The position numbers and the translations under genes are program-made. Positions 47,525 through 59,900 of a DNA stretch of 64,000 bases are shown one piece after another (position 1 is the stretch's first letter; each line of letters opens with the position of its first letter). Location: positions 223,898 to 287,897 of the forward strand of contig JBBHKE010002976.1 of NCBI GenBank assembly GCA_037447655.1, in the 5' to 3' direction. The DNA is from Zygnema cylindricum. Taxonomy: Eukaryota > Streptophyta > Zygnematophyceae > Zygnematales > Zygnemataceae. Below the pieces are notes generated by a model, which ran no database searches, was not told where the DNA came from, and was given only the letters and a program-made list of their open reading frames with translations.

Positions 47525-48795
47525 TGGTAAAGGTTGAAAGGTTGATGTTCCACCGAGGATGAAGGAAGTCTAAACTGGAATGGAAATTGGCGTCGATGAT
47601 GAACGCTCCACTTCATCTTCTCTGCTCGAGTACTAGGTGTTTGTGGAGACCCACTTTCCAATTCTTTTTGATTGTTAAAGGGAACAGTGACAGTCTCTGG
47701 GTCTTCAGACCAAACGTCAAAACTACCTGTCACATCTGAACTGCTTTCCTTCCCTTCATCTATTGTCACATCTCGACTAACATGAACTTTCCGTGTAACT
47801 GGGTCATAAATTATGTAAGCTTTTCTATTTATGTCATAACTTACAAAGACACCAGTCCAACTCTTCTTATCAAATTTCTTTCTATTCTGTGCTGGGATGT
47901 GAAAAAAGGTTTTGCTTCCAAAAACTCTAAAATGTTTAACATTTGGTTTAAAGCCTGACCAAGCTTCTTCTAAAGTAATATCTTTTAGAGAAGTATTGGG
48001 AGAACGATTCTTAAAATAAACTGCAGTAAGGATAGCTTCAGCCCATAGGTTTTGACTTAGTTTTACACTATGTACTAAACAACGTGCAATTTCAACTGAA
48101 GTTGGGTTAAGTCTTTCTGAAACTCCATTTTGTTGCGGACTATAAGCTACTCTGAATTCTTGTTGTATCCCCCAAGTTTTGCATTTTTCCTTAAATGCAT
48201 TGGAGGTATATTCTCCCGCATTATCCGATCTTAAAAGTTGGATCTGTTCTCTTGCCTGGTTTTCTACTATGGTTTTAAACTCTCTGAATTTCTCAAGGGC
48301 TTCACTCTTGGATTTCATAAAATACACCCATACTTTTTTAGTGCACTCATCTGTAAACGTGATGAAAAATCTAGAACCTCCAGGACTTAAGGGGTGAGGA
48401 CCACTCAAGCTAGAATGAATAAGCTCGAGCTGCCTTCTATTTTTGGGTTTATCATCTTTATGAAAAGGAAGCCTTCTTTGCTTACCTTGAGCGCATCCTT
48501 CACACACCTTAAGTTTGTATTTGCCGTTGACGTCTTCAAGTCCTGGGACCATCTTCTTTTCGATGAGTCGTTTAAGATTCTGCTCTCCCAGATGACTAAA
48601 TCTTTGATGCCATAGCTCCAAAGTCTGTGCTTCTTTGCTGAAATGAATCTGTGCCTTTTCCTTATCTAAACGTAGTGCAAAAAGATTTCGTTCCGGATAT
48701 CCAAGAGCGATTAGCTTCCACTCACTTTTGATTTCACACCGTTCACTTTTCTTTTTCTCAAATTCAACTTTTAGTCCACTCTTCACAGCATGCAT
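47452..48795 (-). CDS. Copia integrase (nested element)
   Basis: A 447-codon frame with pre-integrase LELWHQRFSHLGEQNLKRL and CEGCAQGKQRRLPF, an integrase core with RSDNAGEYTSNAF and SPQQNGVSERLN (catalytic Glu retained), and the C-terminal EEAWSGFKPNVKHFRVFGSK. The first catalytic Asp position reads IHSSLSGP where most Copia elements have a VHxDLxGP-type motif, so it is probably not active. The last part overlaps the RT frame in another frame, which suggests an indel. Confidence 0.8.
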   Translation of the reverse strand: MHAVKSGLKVEFEKKKSERCEIKSEWKLIALGYPERNLFALRLDKEKAQIHFSKEAQTLELWHQRFSHLGEQNLKRLIEKKMVPGLEDVNGKYKLKVCEGCAQGKQRRLPFHKDDKPKNRRQLELIHSSLSGPHPLSPGGSRFFITFTDECTKKVWVYFMKSKSEALEKFREFKTIVENQAREQIQLLRSDNAGEYTSNAFKEKCKTWGIQQEFRVAYSPQQNGVSERLNPTSVEIARCLVHSVKLSQNLWAEAILTAVYFKNRSPNTSLKDITLEEAWSGFKPNVKHFRVFGSKTFFHIPAQNRKKFDKKSWTGVFVSYDINRKAYIIYDPVTRKVHVSRDVTIDEGKESSSDVTGSFDVWSEDPETVTVPFNNQKELESGSPQTPSTRAEKMKWSVHHRRQFPFQFRLPSSSVEHQPFNLYQWRNYQHYNLGKLPPLRIQFNNQD

Positions 48796-48899
48796 AACAC
48801 TAAAAAGGTTATGCTTTAAACCTGGTAAGTATAAAACATCTTTTAAATGCCCTTCATGACTACGCTATCACACTATAACTGTAACTTAACCTCGCCTAT

Positions 48900-49910
48900 T
48901 TAATTGGTCTCTAGAATCTTATCATCTACTAATACAATTCGTCGAGGATTCTGTAATGTTGTGAGAGAAGAAAAGATGGACTTGTCATTACATATATGAT
49001 GAGATGCTCCATAATCTATAATCCATTTACTTTTCTGAGCATTTGACTGTGTGAGAAAAAGTTTAGTCTCATCGTGAATGGTCATGGCAAATGATGGTTT
49101 GTTCTGTCTATTTTTGTCTTTATTACGACAAACTGAAGACTTATGACCCGGTTTTCCACAACTGTAAAAAACAATCTTTTTCCTGAAGTTTTCAGTTTCT
49201 TTCTTTTTAAATCTACAATCAGCAGTCTGATGATTGGTTTTCCCACATATAGCACAAGCAGTTACTGACTCAGTACGTTTTACTGACTGTTTGCCTTTGG
49301 CATAAAGAGCTGCATCTGACTCTTTTTCCTCTTTTCTTTTAATTTCAACTTCTTCCTGAATGAAATGCTGACATACTGCATCAAAGTCTAAAGTAGGTTG
49401 ACTTTTCAAAGCCGTGATCATCATAGCATACTGTGATGGCAATGACCTAAACAGTGTGAGGATCAAATCATCATCATTCAGTGTTGTGCCGACTACGGCT
49501 AATTGTAACTTAAGCTCTTTCAGTCTATTAATATGGGTTTCCATTGTATCTCCACTCTCCATATTAAAGTCGAGCAATTTGTTTTTTAATTGCATAATAT
49601 TTGACGGATTAGTCCGCTTTGTTTTTTAATTGCATAATATTTGACGGATTTGTCCGCTCATGTACAGTCGTTAATTTATCCCACATAGCCTTAGGTTTTT
49701 GTTACTCAACTATGTGTAAAAGTCGACTGTCTTCCACTGCTAGAAAAATTAATGTCACTGCCTCTTCTTCCCTTCTATCATATCTTGCTGCCATTAAAGC
49801 TTCAGTAGGTTTTAGTTCACTGCATGCTACAATACCCCAGTAATTCTTAAATTTTAGAATTCGGGTCATCTTAGCTTTCCATAGTAAATAATTACTACCA
49901 TTAAATTTTT
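48900..49910 (-). pseudogene. Copia Gag-protease (nested element)
   Basis: The N-terminal part (about 49600-49910) reads as GSNYYLWKAKMTRILKF and DRREEEAVTLIFLAVEDS but carries stops. From 49595 the frame is open: IMQLKNKLLDFNMESGDTME-type UBN2 sequence, zinc knuckle CAICGKTNHQTADC, a defective second knuckle, and the protease region IIDYGASHHICND. Confidence 0.8.
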
Positions 49911-49931
49911 AGATGTCTGTAATTTTACCTA

Positions 49932-50533
49932 TGGATCGTCCAATTACAAGACAGGAAGCTAAGGAAAACAATTCTCTATATGAGAAAGCAAAGCTTAATT
50001 ACTGAACACGAAAGAAGATAGAATAATTCCACGACAAAATATGCACTCAGTGTAAAACTTGCACTAGCAGCAGTGAAAAATTGGAGAGAATCATTTAGTA
50101 GATTGATGATTGATGATTGATGATTGATGATTAATTGATGCATAGCTTTGGTACATTTTTATATGTGTAGGTGTCGTGTAGACCTATGCAACTTGCGTGT
50201 CACGTAAAGAAATAGAATCTAAATGTCCGCATGCTTTTTCGTCACGTATACTCAAAATTTGCGGCTACTTGACTTCCCGTACACTACATGTCAAGGACCA
50301 CGTTTTCACGAAAACTTGATGTCTACGTATATGTACCTTCACGTCTATCAACCGTACGACGTATGCGTAACAGGACTCCGGTTGACTTCTCTCTTACGTA
50401 ACAACTTTGACAAACTTTGACTTTTTGGTCCTTCGCTGAAAAAGGACTCCGGTTGACTTCTCTCTTACGTAACAACTTTGACAAACTTTGACTTTTTGGT
50501 CCTTCGCTGAAAATGGACGCAGAAATCTTAACA
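49932..50533 (-). repeat. 5' LTR of the nested Copia element
   Basis: 602 bp. Differs from its partner by a roughly 70-bp tandem duplication (AGGACTCCGGTTGACTTCTC...) at about 50370-50515 and a deletion near 50215. Confidence 0.85.
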
Positions 50534-52139
50534 GTGTCTTTAACGCTTGTTTGATAAACATGGAAGTCATGATCACAACCAAAGCAATTAGAGTACAAAT
50601 GCTTTGTATAACGAGTGACATGTGCATACGTTTTTGTGAAACCAATACCTTCTATTTGCAAGAAACTTTTGGCTACCAAACTAGCTTTTATCTTTGTCCA
50701 CCGACGATTGACTTTTTATTTAAGACCCATTTCGAACTGATGGCTTCCCGTCGAGGGGCAATAGGTGTGGTTAGAAGTAAGGGCACCATACTCTAAATCA
50801 GTAACACTTTTCCAATGTTGACAATCAGATCGTCTTAAAGCAACTTCGAGAGAGAGAGAAGGTGAGATGAGAGAGTCAAAGGCACCAACCGAACAAGCGT
50901 AGGCTAAAGAAATATGCCCCAATTTTCAAAATGGTGAGGGGAGGAGTTCGAGGCCGCGTGGTATTTTTACGAGGTGGAGCCAAAGAATCAAGATCAGAAT
51001 GAATAGTAGACGAGGCGAGGATTGTTTTAAAGAACACGGTTGGGAAAACAGGATCATCTTTAGAATATGCAGGGGAGGTTGGGAGGGAATACGCTTTGAG
51101 GACAAGTTGTTAGTGGAAATAAGAATATTAAGAGGTGGAGGTGCTGGGAATACAATGGCGGAAAGGTAAGAAGGAGGTGAGAGAAGAATAAACATTTTTT
51201 TTTTAATTTGGAGTCAAAGACGGGTAAAGCATGAGACAGGTGAAGTTTAGGAGAGAAGGATTTGTTGAAGCAAAAGATTTAAGGAGCAGAGGAGGGAAGG
51301 TAAAAATATAGGAGGGAAGGTAAGGTTAGAGGAGGAAGAAGGGAAAGGCATACGAGACAAAGCTTGAAGAAAATGGGTTTTGTTGAAAGCGATTTCTTTA
51401 GTGCTCACCCCTACCATTTAAGGGAACATAAGACACGCTTTGCTTTTAAAATAACGTGAAAGGCGTGGGTGCTGTATTTGTTGTTTGGTTGTAGGAGGTC
51501 TTTGTACCGTGTTTCCCAACCGAAGTTATGAAGGTGACGAACATCTAGTTTGATAGGAGACCAAGCCTCTATGGAAATGAGGTTAGGGAGAATGCTAGTG
51601 GAACATGGATTGCGAAGGTAGATAGTGAAGTTAACGTCCCCAACCCAAAAGGTTACCGATAATTTGACAAAGTACAACATAGAGTGAGCCATTTCCATTA
51701 AAGTTGAGGAATGCTTAACTAAAGGGTATACCATGTTGAGCAAAACGACTAGAGAACTTTAGGAAAATGAACTCGCCATCATTATCGCTTCAAAGAGTTT
51801 TGATTCATTATTTAAGTTAGGGCCTTAATAACGTGAAAGCTTGCAAAGACGCCAGATTCGTGGCAAATGGTGTATACATGAAAGAAAAGAGTGGCGTGAA
51901 TAATAAAAGTGCGAAATATGGAGATATTACCAAAACTACATGCACGTATAAGACGCACACGTCAACATGAATGAGGGCAAATGGTACGTGAGACCGAATC
52001 TAGTGTACCGATGGAATTGGAAAGTGGTATTGCAAGAACATCTTTGTACAAAGGGCAATTAGATAGGAAGTGTGTACGGCGAAAAAAAAATGAAATAGCT
52101 AGAAAAAAGCATACACGACGAAATAGGTGAGTTACAGAT

Positions 52140-52460
52140 GTGGTTAACCACTTACAAAATTATTTGATCATAAACCGTTAAACATCACTTACGAAATTCT
52201 GGATGATATCCGGTTAAAAATTGCTTATGTTTTTCTTATTACAAACGTTGCAATATCACTTCCGAAATCGTTTGATTATAAACGATCATCAATCATTTTC
52301 TACCTTGTTCGATTACAAACGATTAAAAGTCACTCACAAAATTTTCGATTATTATGATTTTTTTATTATAAACGACTAAAAACCACTCACGAAATTCTCG
52401 ATTACTACGATTTTCTAATAATAGACGTTAAAAAACCACTCACAAATGTTGTGTATCGAT
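52140..52460. repeat. About 60-bp degenerate tandem repeat
   Basis: Five to six imperfect units of the form TCGATTATAAACGATTAAAA followed by ACCACTCACGAAATTC. Confidence 0.8.
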
Positions 52461-52613
52461 AGCAATTTGCCAATAGTCGATATGTACCTTTTTTTGACTT
52501 ACCGATCATCGATATATTGGCTCGATATACCGATTAAGGAATTATAACGATAAATTTACTATACATTCCAATCGATTACGATAAATGTAGGGCCGATAAC
52601 TATAGATAATAGT

Positions 52614-53088
52614 CAGAGGTTGCAAAAGTCAAAATTTTAGATGCTCAAATCCTGACATTTTTTATTTTCAAAATCTGAACACCCGAAATCCGGCCGGGGT
52701 ATTGCACGCTCCTAAATTGTTACCCGTTACCCGATACGCGTTTACAAAAAAAAAAGTTAACCGAAACTCAAATTCTCGCGACTACCCGTACCCGCCCGTA
52801 CCCGAATAAGTACAATTTTACACCACTCATTGTTATTAGAGTTAAAGATTTATTAGTATTAATGCAAAATTAGAATTAATAATACTGATTAATTGCAAAG
52901 AGACGTGGCGGGTTGTAATCCACGTCTTTTTTTTTTATTTGATTACCCGGCTGTACCCGAATTTCTTTTTTTCTTTTTCTGTATCAACCGGCCGAATCCG
53001 GCCGACCCCCAAAATTTTGCTCCCGAATCCATTCCGGAACCGAAACGGCCGACCGGGTACAGATTCGGGTACCCGATTGCAACCTCTG
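52614..53088. mobile_element. 475-bp hAT-like MITE
   Basis: Inverted termini CAGAGGTTGCAA (52614-52625) and TTGCAACCTCTG (53077-53088). The interior is rich in TACCCGTACCCG and CGGGTACCCG motifs, common in plant hAT MITEs. The 8-bp flanks match at only five positions, so the duplication is decayed or the class is wrong. Confidence 0.65.
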
Positions 53089-53339
53089 ACGATACTGTAG
53101 CTCCGTAGTGAGGTACGGAATGGATTGTGATTTTTTTTACAAAAGGATTTCCCCCGTCGCGATATCTCCGTATTCATTGCCCACTTTATTTCCCTACTAC
53201 CGACAACACCCCCAACCGATAATTATCGGTGATATTTTTGTTTCGGAGCGATATATTGGAGGCATTCACAGTTGAAAACCGATAATATCAGTTATCGGAT
53301 TTATCACGATAGCAAACTACCCATAACACTATAAATTAC

Positions 53340-53640
53340 CCTTAACATCTCTCAATTTCGTTCTCTTTCTCCCTCCCCCTCTCTCCCTCCTCCCTCCCCC
53401 CCTCCTTCCCTCTCATCCTCCTCTCCTTCCCTTCCCTTCCCCCTCCCTCCCCTCCTTCCTTCCCCCCCTCCCTCCCCTGCTTCCTCCTTCCTCCCTCCCC
53501 TGCTTCCTCCTTCCTCCCTCCCCTGCTTCCTCCTTCCTCCCTCCCCTGCTTCCTCCCTCCTCCCTCCCATGCTTTCCCCCATCCCTCCCTCCCTCCCTCC
53601 TTCGCTCCCTCCCCCACTGCCTTCCTCCCTCTCTCTCTCC
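53340..53640. repeat. Pyrimidine-rich minisatellite
   Basis: Includes four copies of a 25-bp CCCTCCCCTGCTTCCTCCTT-type unit within CT-rich sequence. Both strands give long open frames that are artefacts of composition. Confidence 0.9.
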
Positions 53641-53932
53641 TCTTTTTCCCTTCTCTCCTCTTCCTTTCTTTCTCTAGTCCTTTCTTCCCTTAATCTTTCG
53701 TTTCCGTTCCTAGGAAAGTATCTTCACATCCGTGTGTCATTGTAGTTCCATAGCTTTTGCTCCAAAATTGCTGACTGCTAAGGTTACAATCGGTCAAACT
53801 TTGGCGTTGGTCATTTTTATCTTTCTTTTATTCTTTTTTTTTTCCTCTCTTCTCCTTGAAGAAATTTTAATGGGCGTGTAGAAGAGATTTTGTCAAAATT
53901 GTAATGTCTAGTTTTATTTTCTGTTTGTGCAG

Positions 53933-56900
53933 ACAGATTGAAACTAATGCATAAAGCCTCCTCATTTGTGGAACGTCACACAAAAACTACTCTCTCTATT
54001 ATCCCATTGGAACAGAAAAAATCATGGTGGAAAAGTTATTTCGGGAAATCTCCGGAGGGAGAGGAGGAGAAGACCACCTCACTCCTCCTCTGGGTGGTCA
54101 GTTTCATTTTCTACCGAAATTTTTGAATGAAGCCTAGCTTAAGTTGGACAAAAAAAAATCTCCCATTTGGATAAACGCAATAACATTTTGTTTCCTGACT
54201 TTCCTTTGGAGTTTATTTGGTATGAATGTTGAACTTGTTATTGAGAATGAGTGAAAAAAATTGTTAACTCCGGAAAAAAATGTTGGAACCGGTAATCAAA
54301 TCAAATCATCATTGAAATTCGACTGGAACTGGAAATGGAAATGGTAAAAGAGAATCAACAACAATAAGTTGGGAATGGAAATGGAATTGGAAATGGAAAG
54401 TGGGATTATAATTGAAATTGGAAACGAAATACATTAAAATTAGACGTATTTAATGGGAATGGGAAAAAAAATGGAATGAGAATGGGAAAGGGATATTAAA
54501 ATAAGACACTAAATAACAATCGAACTGAAATGGGTGTGTTGAATCACACTTTTAGTTATGTAATAAATGTTTATTACGTTTCAAATGTACTTTAATGGGT
54601 GTTTCATTTTCAAGGCGATATTGTTGTTTCGCCTCCTTTTTACAGTGGTTCATGTAAATTCATACCATGTTTCGGATACCTTTATTACTATCCCAACACA
54701 TTGAGCTTATCGTAGACCTTTCCTTTTGTGTACTTAGTGTATGCTAGTGGATTATTTCGTTATACAATCCATAAGCGAAGAAACTTTTTTTCAAAACGTG
54801 CGATAGAAAAGGTACAAAAGGGGTGAAAAAAAGAAAGAAATATCATTTATTCAACATCAACAGGGACTTAAACAAAGAGAACAAACAAGAAAGTCCACGC
54901 TAATTAAAGTAGCCACAAAAACTAATGAAAACTACCAAAGATGAATATCTACAAAAGCAATAAATCTACACTACATTACTACCCACAAACTTAACAAACT
55001 AGAGTCCCCACCCGCGAAGATCGTGGATGTGGACTGGATCCCTTAGTGGATGATGCGGGAGGCTCTACTTGCCATCGACCACCGTGCTTCGCCGAAGGAG
55101 AGACACAAATTGTGCTCATTGAAGGACAATTGCGACACGTTGACGTTAAAAAGCAGTGAGCAGGCTCGGTGGAGGACTCCCCCGACCCCTGAATTCAAAT
55201 GTTTTGTGCGCGCAATTGCGTAAGAAATCGTCAAGGGACTTGTCCAAAGTGCCCAAAATCTCCCTCGACAAAAGGGATAAACTGATTTGTCGGGTCTGGA
55301 TGAGCGTAATCTTGTTCCTTGGAAACTGCTACCTCCCGATTCACCACGCCTGTATTCGATACTGCACAAGAAGAAATGTGAATTCCCGTCGGATCCTTGA
55401 GGACCAGAAAACCTAGAGTCCTCCCAGCCCCGCGGAGGAAAACCTAGTCAACTGGAGGAATCCAAAGACCGCTAGACTGGAAGCGAGGAAAGAGTATATG
55501 AGAAATCTCCTGTTTGAAAATGTGGCCCGCTCAACGCCAATTGTAGCAACCGTATCACGGACCAAATCATGCGAACCAGTATGTTCTCCCCCACGTTAGC
55601 AATCGCTGCTGACTCTATAGGCTGGTTGCAAACACAATGGGAGCTTCCCAAAAGTGGAAGGTGACGTCACTCAAAGTTTCGTAAAAGTAGGGAATTTGTT
55701 TTTTGCTCTAAACTCTCCCGTCTATCGACTATCGACTTTGTCATTGGCTATCACAAGTTTTTTGGCTTCAATTCTCTTGTAGAGATAGTTTAACCGGCCA
55801 CTCTATATCTAAAGCTAGCCTTAGTACTTCAACTGTTCTTTTGTATGCTCAATTCAAAGATTATAGTGAGAAGACATGGTTTCCCTTTGCTTTCCTTTTG
55901 TGTTCTTCTTATTTATTTGTCTCTTGTTCTTTGCTTCCAAATCGTCCTTTGCCATGTTTCACTTATTTATTATCTTTTATCTTTTTCTTTGATATCTCCT
56001 CTCTTTTGCCCACCACGCCCTTACACTCAGGAAAGTGGAAATTGATAAGAAAAGGTTTGGAAATGAAATTGGAATGTAAATGGAAGTGCGAATAACTGGT
56101 CAAAAAATAAGCCACACTATTTTCGGTGGTGTCGATCAATGACATCTTAATATGGCATTTGTTTTTTTTTTTTCCGCAGATTTGTTTTTTTCGGCAATTT
56201 GGACTTTCTGTTTCGTGGACAGATTACTTTACTCTTCGAATGGCCTTCATAACTGTAAGATTTGTTTTTTTGGACAATAAAAATCATACGATTTTTTTTT
56301 GTTTTTTTTTGCATTCAATTGAGGTTGGTTTAGTGTAATTCCTTACACCAGCGTATTTAGTGTGGTTTTGTGCAATTTCTTTGGGTTATTCAAGTGCTAG
56401 GGGATTCAGGAGAATTTCCTGATAATTCGTTAATCGGCTTTTTGGAGTCTCCATTTTAGGTAGATTGACCTGATAAACCAGTATCGTCAAAATAGTGATT
56501 ACTTAATGAAAATTAAATTAAAACATTTAATGTGGAATTCCTCAAAAAAAAAATTTCCAATCATTCGTATACATGTAAAATACAATGAATGTTTTACCAA
56601 TACAGGAAAGCTGGTTATAGATATTAAGCAGGACATTCAGTTTTATCGGCAAATTCAATAGTGTTATCGAATTTTCTCTTGATAGACATCGACCAATATT
56701 GATTTCGCAATTTATTAGATTGTAGTCCCTCAAAAAGCATTACTACTGTATTTTTTGTGAGGTATTGTAAAATGTTCTTAGTAAACATTAGTTTTTGAAA
56801 GAGTGTGAATACTTCAATACTTTCAAATTTTTACACTTTTTTTGTAACTGGGACTCCTTCAATAATCCTTGTATGAGAGATTCAATTTGAATATTAAATA

Positions 56901-59900
56901 TCACGACCATTACTGCTAAAATAAACATAGTTTTCACTAGACTTCGCGCTGTTATTAGTGTTAAGAATTTATTACTGTTAGCAGATTTTAATTCTCGCTT
57001 AAATACTGTTGTTAACACTATTTTATGATTTTAGGCCAGAAAAAGTACCTCTGCTAACGGCGTTAGCAGGCAGTATAGTGGTACATAACAGAGGGCTTTT
57101 TCCGATATCTTATACATCTTTTTCTCCGGTCTACCAATAAACGTCACTGTTAGGTTGTCTTTTCTCTTTTAAATGGAGAGCAATCCATTTTGCAGTCAGG
57201 ATACAAAAAGTTAACAAAACCATGAGCACGGTAGTGGAGTTCACTTCCACGTCAGCAGCATTGGCGCCTGAGCACGTGTAAGGCATCCGGATAAGTTATT
57301 GTTGGAACTCCGTACGTTTACATTTTTTTGCATATCTTAAAAATCGTTTTCCCTTCGGCATTTACTTTGTCTAGTACCAATTAAATTATCTAATCAAAAG
57401 AGTTTCATGTCCTTTGCTACCTTGACTTTCATACCACATTTTGTTTTTGGTGTCATGACTTCAAATCAAACATCTACCGGATTCTAAGGTTTAACATCAG
57501 GTTGTTGCACTGAAACTCGCTGTTCATTTGAATTTTATTGCCCATTGAGGGTTACAAAATATGTTTGGCTTTAGGCTTCGAGTTGCAAGAGAATACCAAC
57601 AAAGGGTCGAGTATGGTGAAGTGTAGCAAACATTCCTCTAATTTGGGCACGATCGTCATCAAGAAAGTTGGAGGTAGCTTAGATCGTTGTTGGAGATTGG
57701 AAGACTACACTGGTTCGTGACGACTACACTGGTTCGTGACGACTACACTAATTCGAAGCGTATCTATTATAAGGTTAACAAGGTAATTATCAAATTAACT
57801 AGAATACATAGGTTTAGAATGATTGATCAGTGATATACAAATAATAGTCCGCGACATATCGTAAATGTTTGACCTCAAAATAAAAAGAATAATTGTAACG
57901 CGTTTGGAAAAGTAAATAGTATATTGAGGATCATAAAAGTCATGCATCAACTCATTTTTTGTGTTTATTGCTAATTGCAGAACCATAACGCTGGATTGAA
58001 ATTTGACTTCCATCAGTACCTCATAAGATGCATGGAGGCCGATTTTCTCTATGTTATTGGTACTAGGTTTGTGACCTTCTCTCTACTTCCTTCTCCATTC
58101 TTGGTTCTATTTTTTCCATATCATTTTTTTTCTCCTTCACACCTCCTTTTCTTTTCTTAACACCTCCTTTCTCTGTCCTTAATACCCCATTTTATTTTAT
58201 TTTCAGGCCTTTCAGCCTGTTCTCCCAACCCCTTTTCTCCTCGTTTCTCTTTTTTTCCTGATTTCGTTCTTTCTTGTCCGTACCTCCATCCTCCCTTCTC
58301 TATACCTCCTTTCTCTCTTCTCAAAACATCCTTTTTCTTATTTGTAACTCCCTTCTCTCTTCTCCGAACCTTCTCTCTTCCCATTACCTCCTTTCCCTCT
58401 TCTCCACACTTGCTCCTTTCTCCTTGCCAGTTTTATCTCATGTTTAGAGGAGGTGAGGAAGAGGAAGCTTTAATAATCCGAAAGATAAAGCATTAAAGTA
58501 CACAAAGAAGACGAATATAAAAAGTGTTTCTCGATTTCCAAGTTGATACTTTTCAACATACAAGTCCAAATGTACGCAGTTGTGAGAATGTCACTTTCGG
58601 GGAACGCGAAAAAGCTTCTTAATTGGACCAAACAAAAAAACCAGTAACTAGGATCGAAGTAGAAGTGCCAAAAATCATCGGAAGTAGCTATATAAATGAA
58701 CATTATACTAACGGAATTCTGTAAGGAAAAGAAAAAACGCACAATTTACAAGACATATAATCAGGGTGCCAAACTTTAACACATCATCTCAATTTCAGAC
58801 AGTGTCTTGACATAGTAGGAGAAGTGAGACCGGAAGAAGAACGGTGATGGTGAAAAGAACCTTGTGAAGAGCCTTGTAAAGATAGTCAGCAGCCTAATCC
58901 TGTTCAGAAATGTAGGAGAAGAAAAGAGAGCCATCGTCGATGCACTCCATAGCGACATAAAACTCGTCATCTATGTGGTTGGTGCACTTGTGGTATACGG
59001 AATTTTCCACGAGGGCCAAAACGTCATAGCAATCAGTGAACATCAGCAGAGGAAGAAAGGCCTAATGAGTGAGGAGAGAGTATAACCAGATGGACATCGT
59101 GGGGGCATGATTGGGGAGACTTAAATTCGGCCTCTCTAGATGAGAGAACCTTAGGATCAGGGAGTTACATTGGAAGAAGCAGGGACCAGTGGTGAAACGA
59201 CGAGTGCATTCACAACAGCGTAGTCGGAACCAACAAACTTGTCAAGCTCGAAAGGGATAGAAGAAAGACAAAAGGTAACAAAAAAATCCAGTTAGCGAAG
59301 GACACGCTTGGCGCCAAGATGATACGAAGAGGGAGAATCCAAGAATTGATTGTATTGAGTAACAACCGTAGCAATGTCTAGCCATTGGCTTCCATAATAT
59401 ACATGAAAGAGTCGATGAAGGACCGATAGGAGTAAGAGGAAGTGTCAAAACTTCAGTAAAACAAGGAAGAAGCTTGACTTTGGCATCCAAGAGGGCTTAA
59501 CTTTGGCGTCCAAGAGGTAACAGTAGAGGAGCAATCATCCACGAAAAAACGCTTAAGGAAACCGGTGACGAAGTTAGCTTGAGAGAGGTGTACTACGTGA
59601 GAGGGACAATCTCAATAACCTTTTTGCCTAATTTAAAGAAGAAGTCACCTCAATCTCACATATTAAAATGGGAAAGGTGCATGGATTTAGAGTTTGAGGC
59701 GATGGAAAGATTAGGATCGAGGAGAATCAAATCATCAACAAAAACTACAACGTAAACTATAGATTCCCCTAAGCCCTTAAAACAAATGCTAACACCAGCA
59801 CCAACCTTGGTAAAGCCCTCTCTAAGCATAACTCTACTAAGGGTCTAATTCGTCGCACATGGACTCTACTTCAAACATTTACAGATTTCCGAAAACGCCA

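Larger units (their letters stand above)
46048..50533 (-). mobile_element. Nested Copia element with LTRs, truncated RT and no RNase H
   Basis: LTRs 46048-46620 and 49932-50533 share GGATCGTCCAATTACAAGAC and end TAACA. A polypurine tract AGAGGGGG abuts the 3' LTR at 46621. The minus-strand order is Gag (about 49595-49910 decayed start, then 48900-49595), integrase (47452-48795), RT start (46664-47524). Gag begins almost at the LTR, with no primer-binding site seen. The second zinc knuckle lacks its first Cys, and the protease motif reads DYGASHH instead of D-S/T-G. Integrase keeps VRDV-type spacing with LLRSDNAGEY and NGVSERLN. RT runs to the YGRKQSH region and stops before the YVDD motif. 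Confidence 0.85.
44900..51800 (-). mobile_element. Degenerate Copia element split by a nested Copia insertion
   Basis: Outer element on the minus strand. Right part (50534-51800): integrase C-terminus (MEMAHSMLYF, IEAWSPIKLDVRHLHNFG) and early RT (GIGFTKTYAHVTRYT, HDFHVYQTSVKDT). Left part (44900-46047): the RT continuation (FLNGVILEEIYMQQ, VDIFVDDLILVGPS, LGPLIYYLG), then an RNase H start (STDFFDFVDSDWA). The two halves join inside RT, interrupted by the element at 46048-50533. Many stops and frameshifts; no LTRs assigned. Confidence 0.8.

Noticed and set aside
53352-53617. Gly/Glu/Arg-rich minus-strand frames
   Set aside because: Composition of a CCTCCCTCC minisatellite.
53712-53790. Possible exon (after a CTAG acceptor) with a frame reading SSIAFAPKLLTAKVTIGQTLA, faintly like the PLP-lysine KLLT motif of the missing aminotransferase half
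   Set aside because: Similarity is a few residues, spacing does not fit, and the flanking motif (DEVFTG-type) is not matched. It also does not fit MLO.
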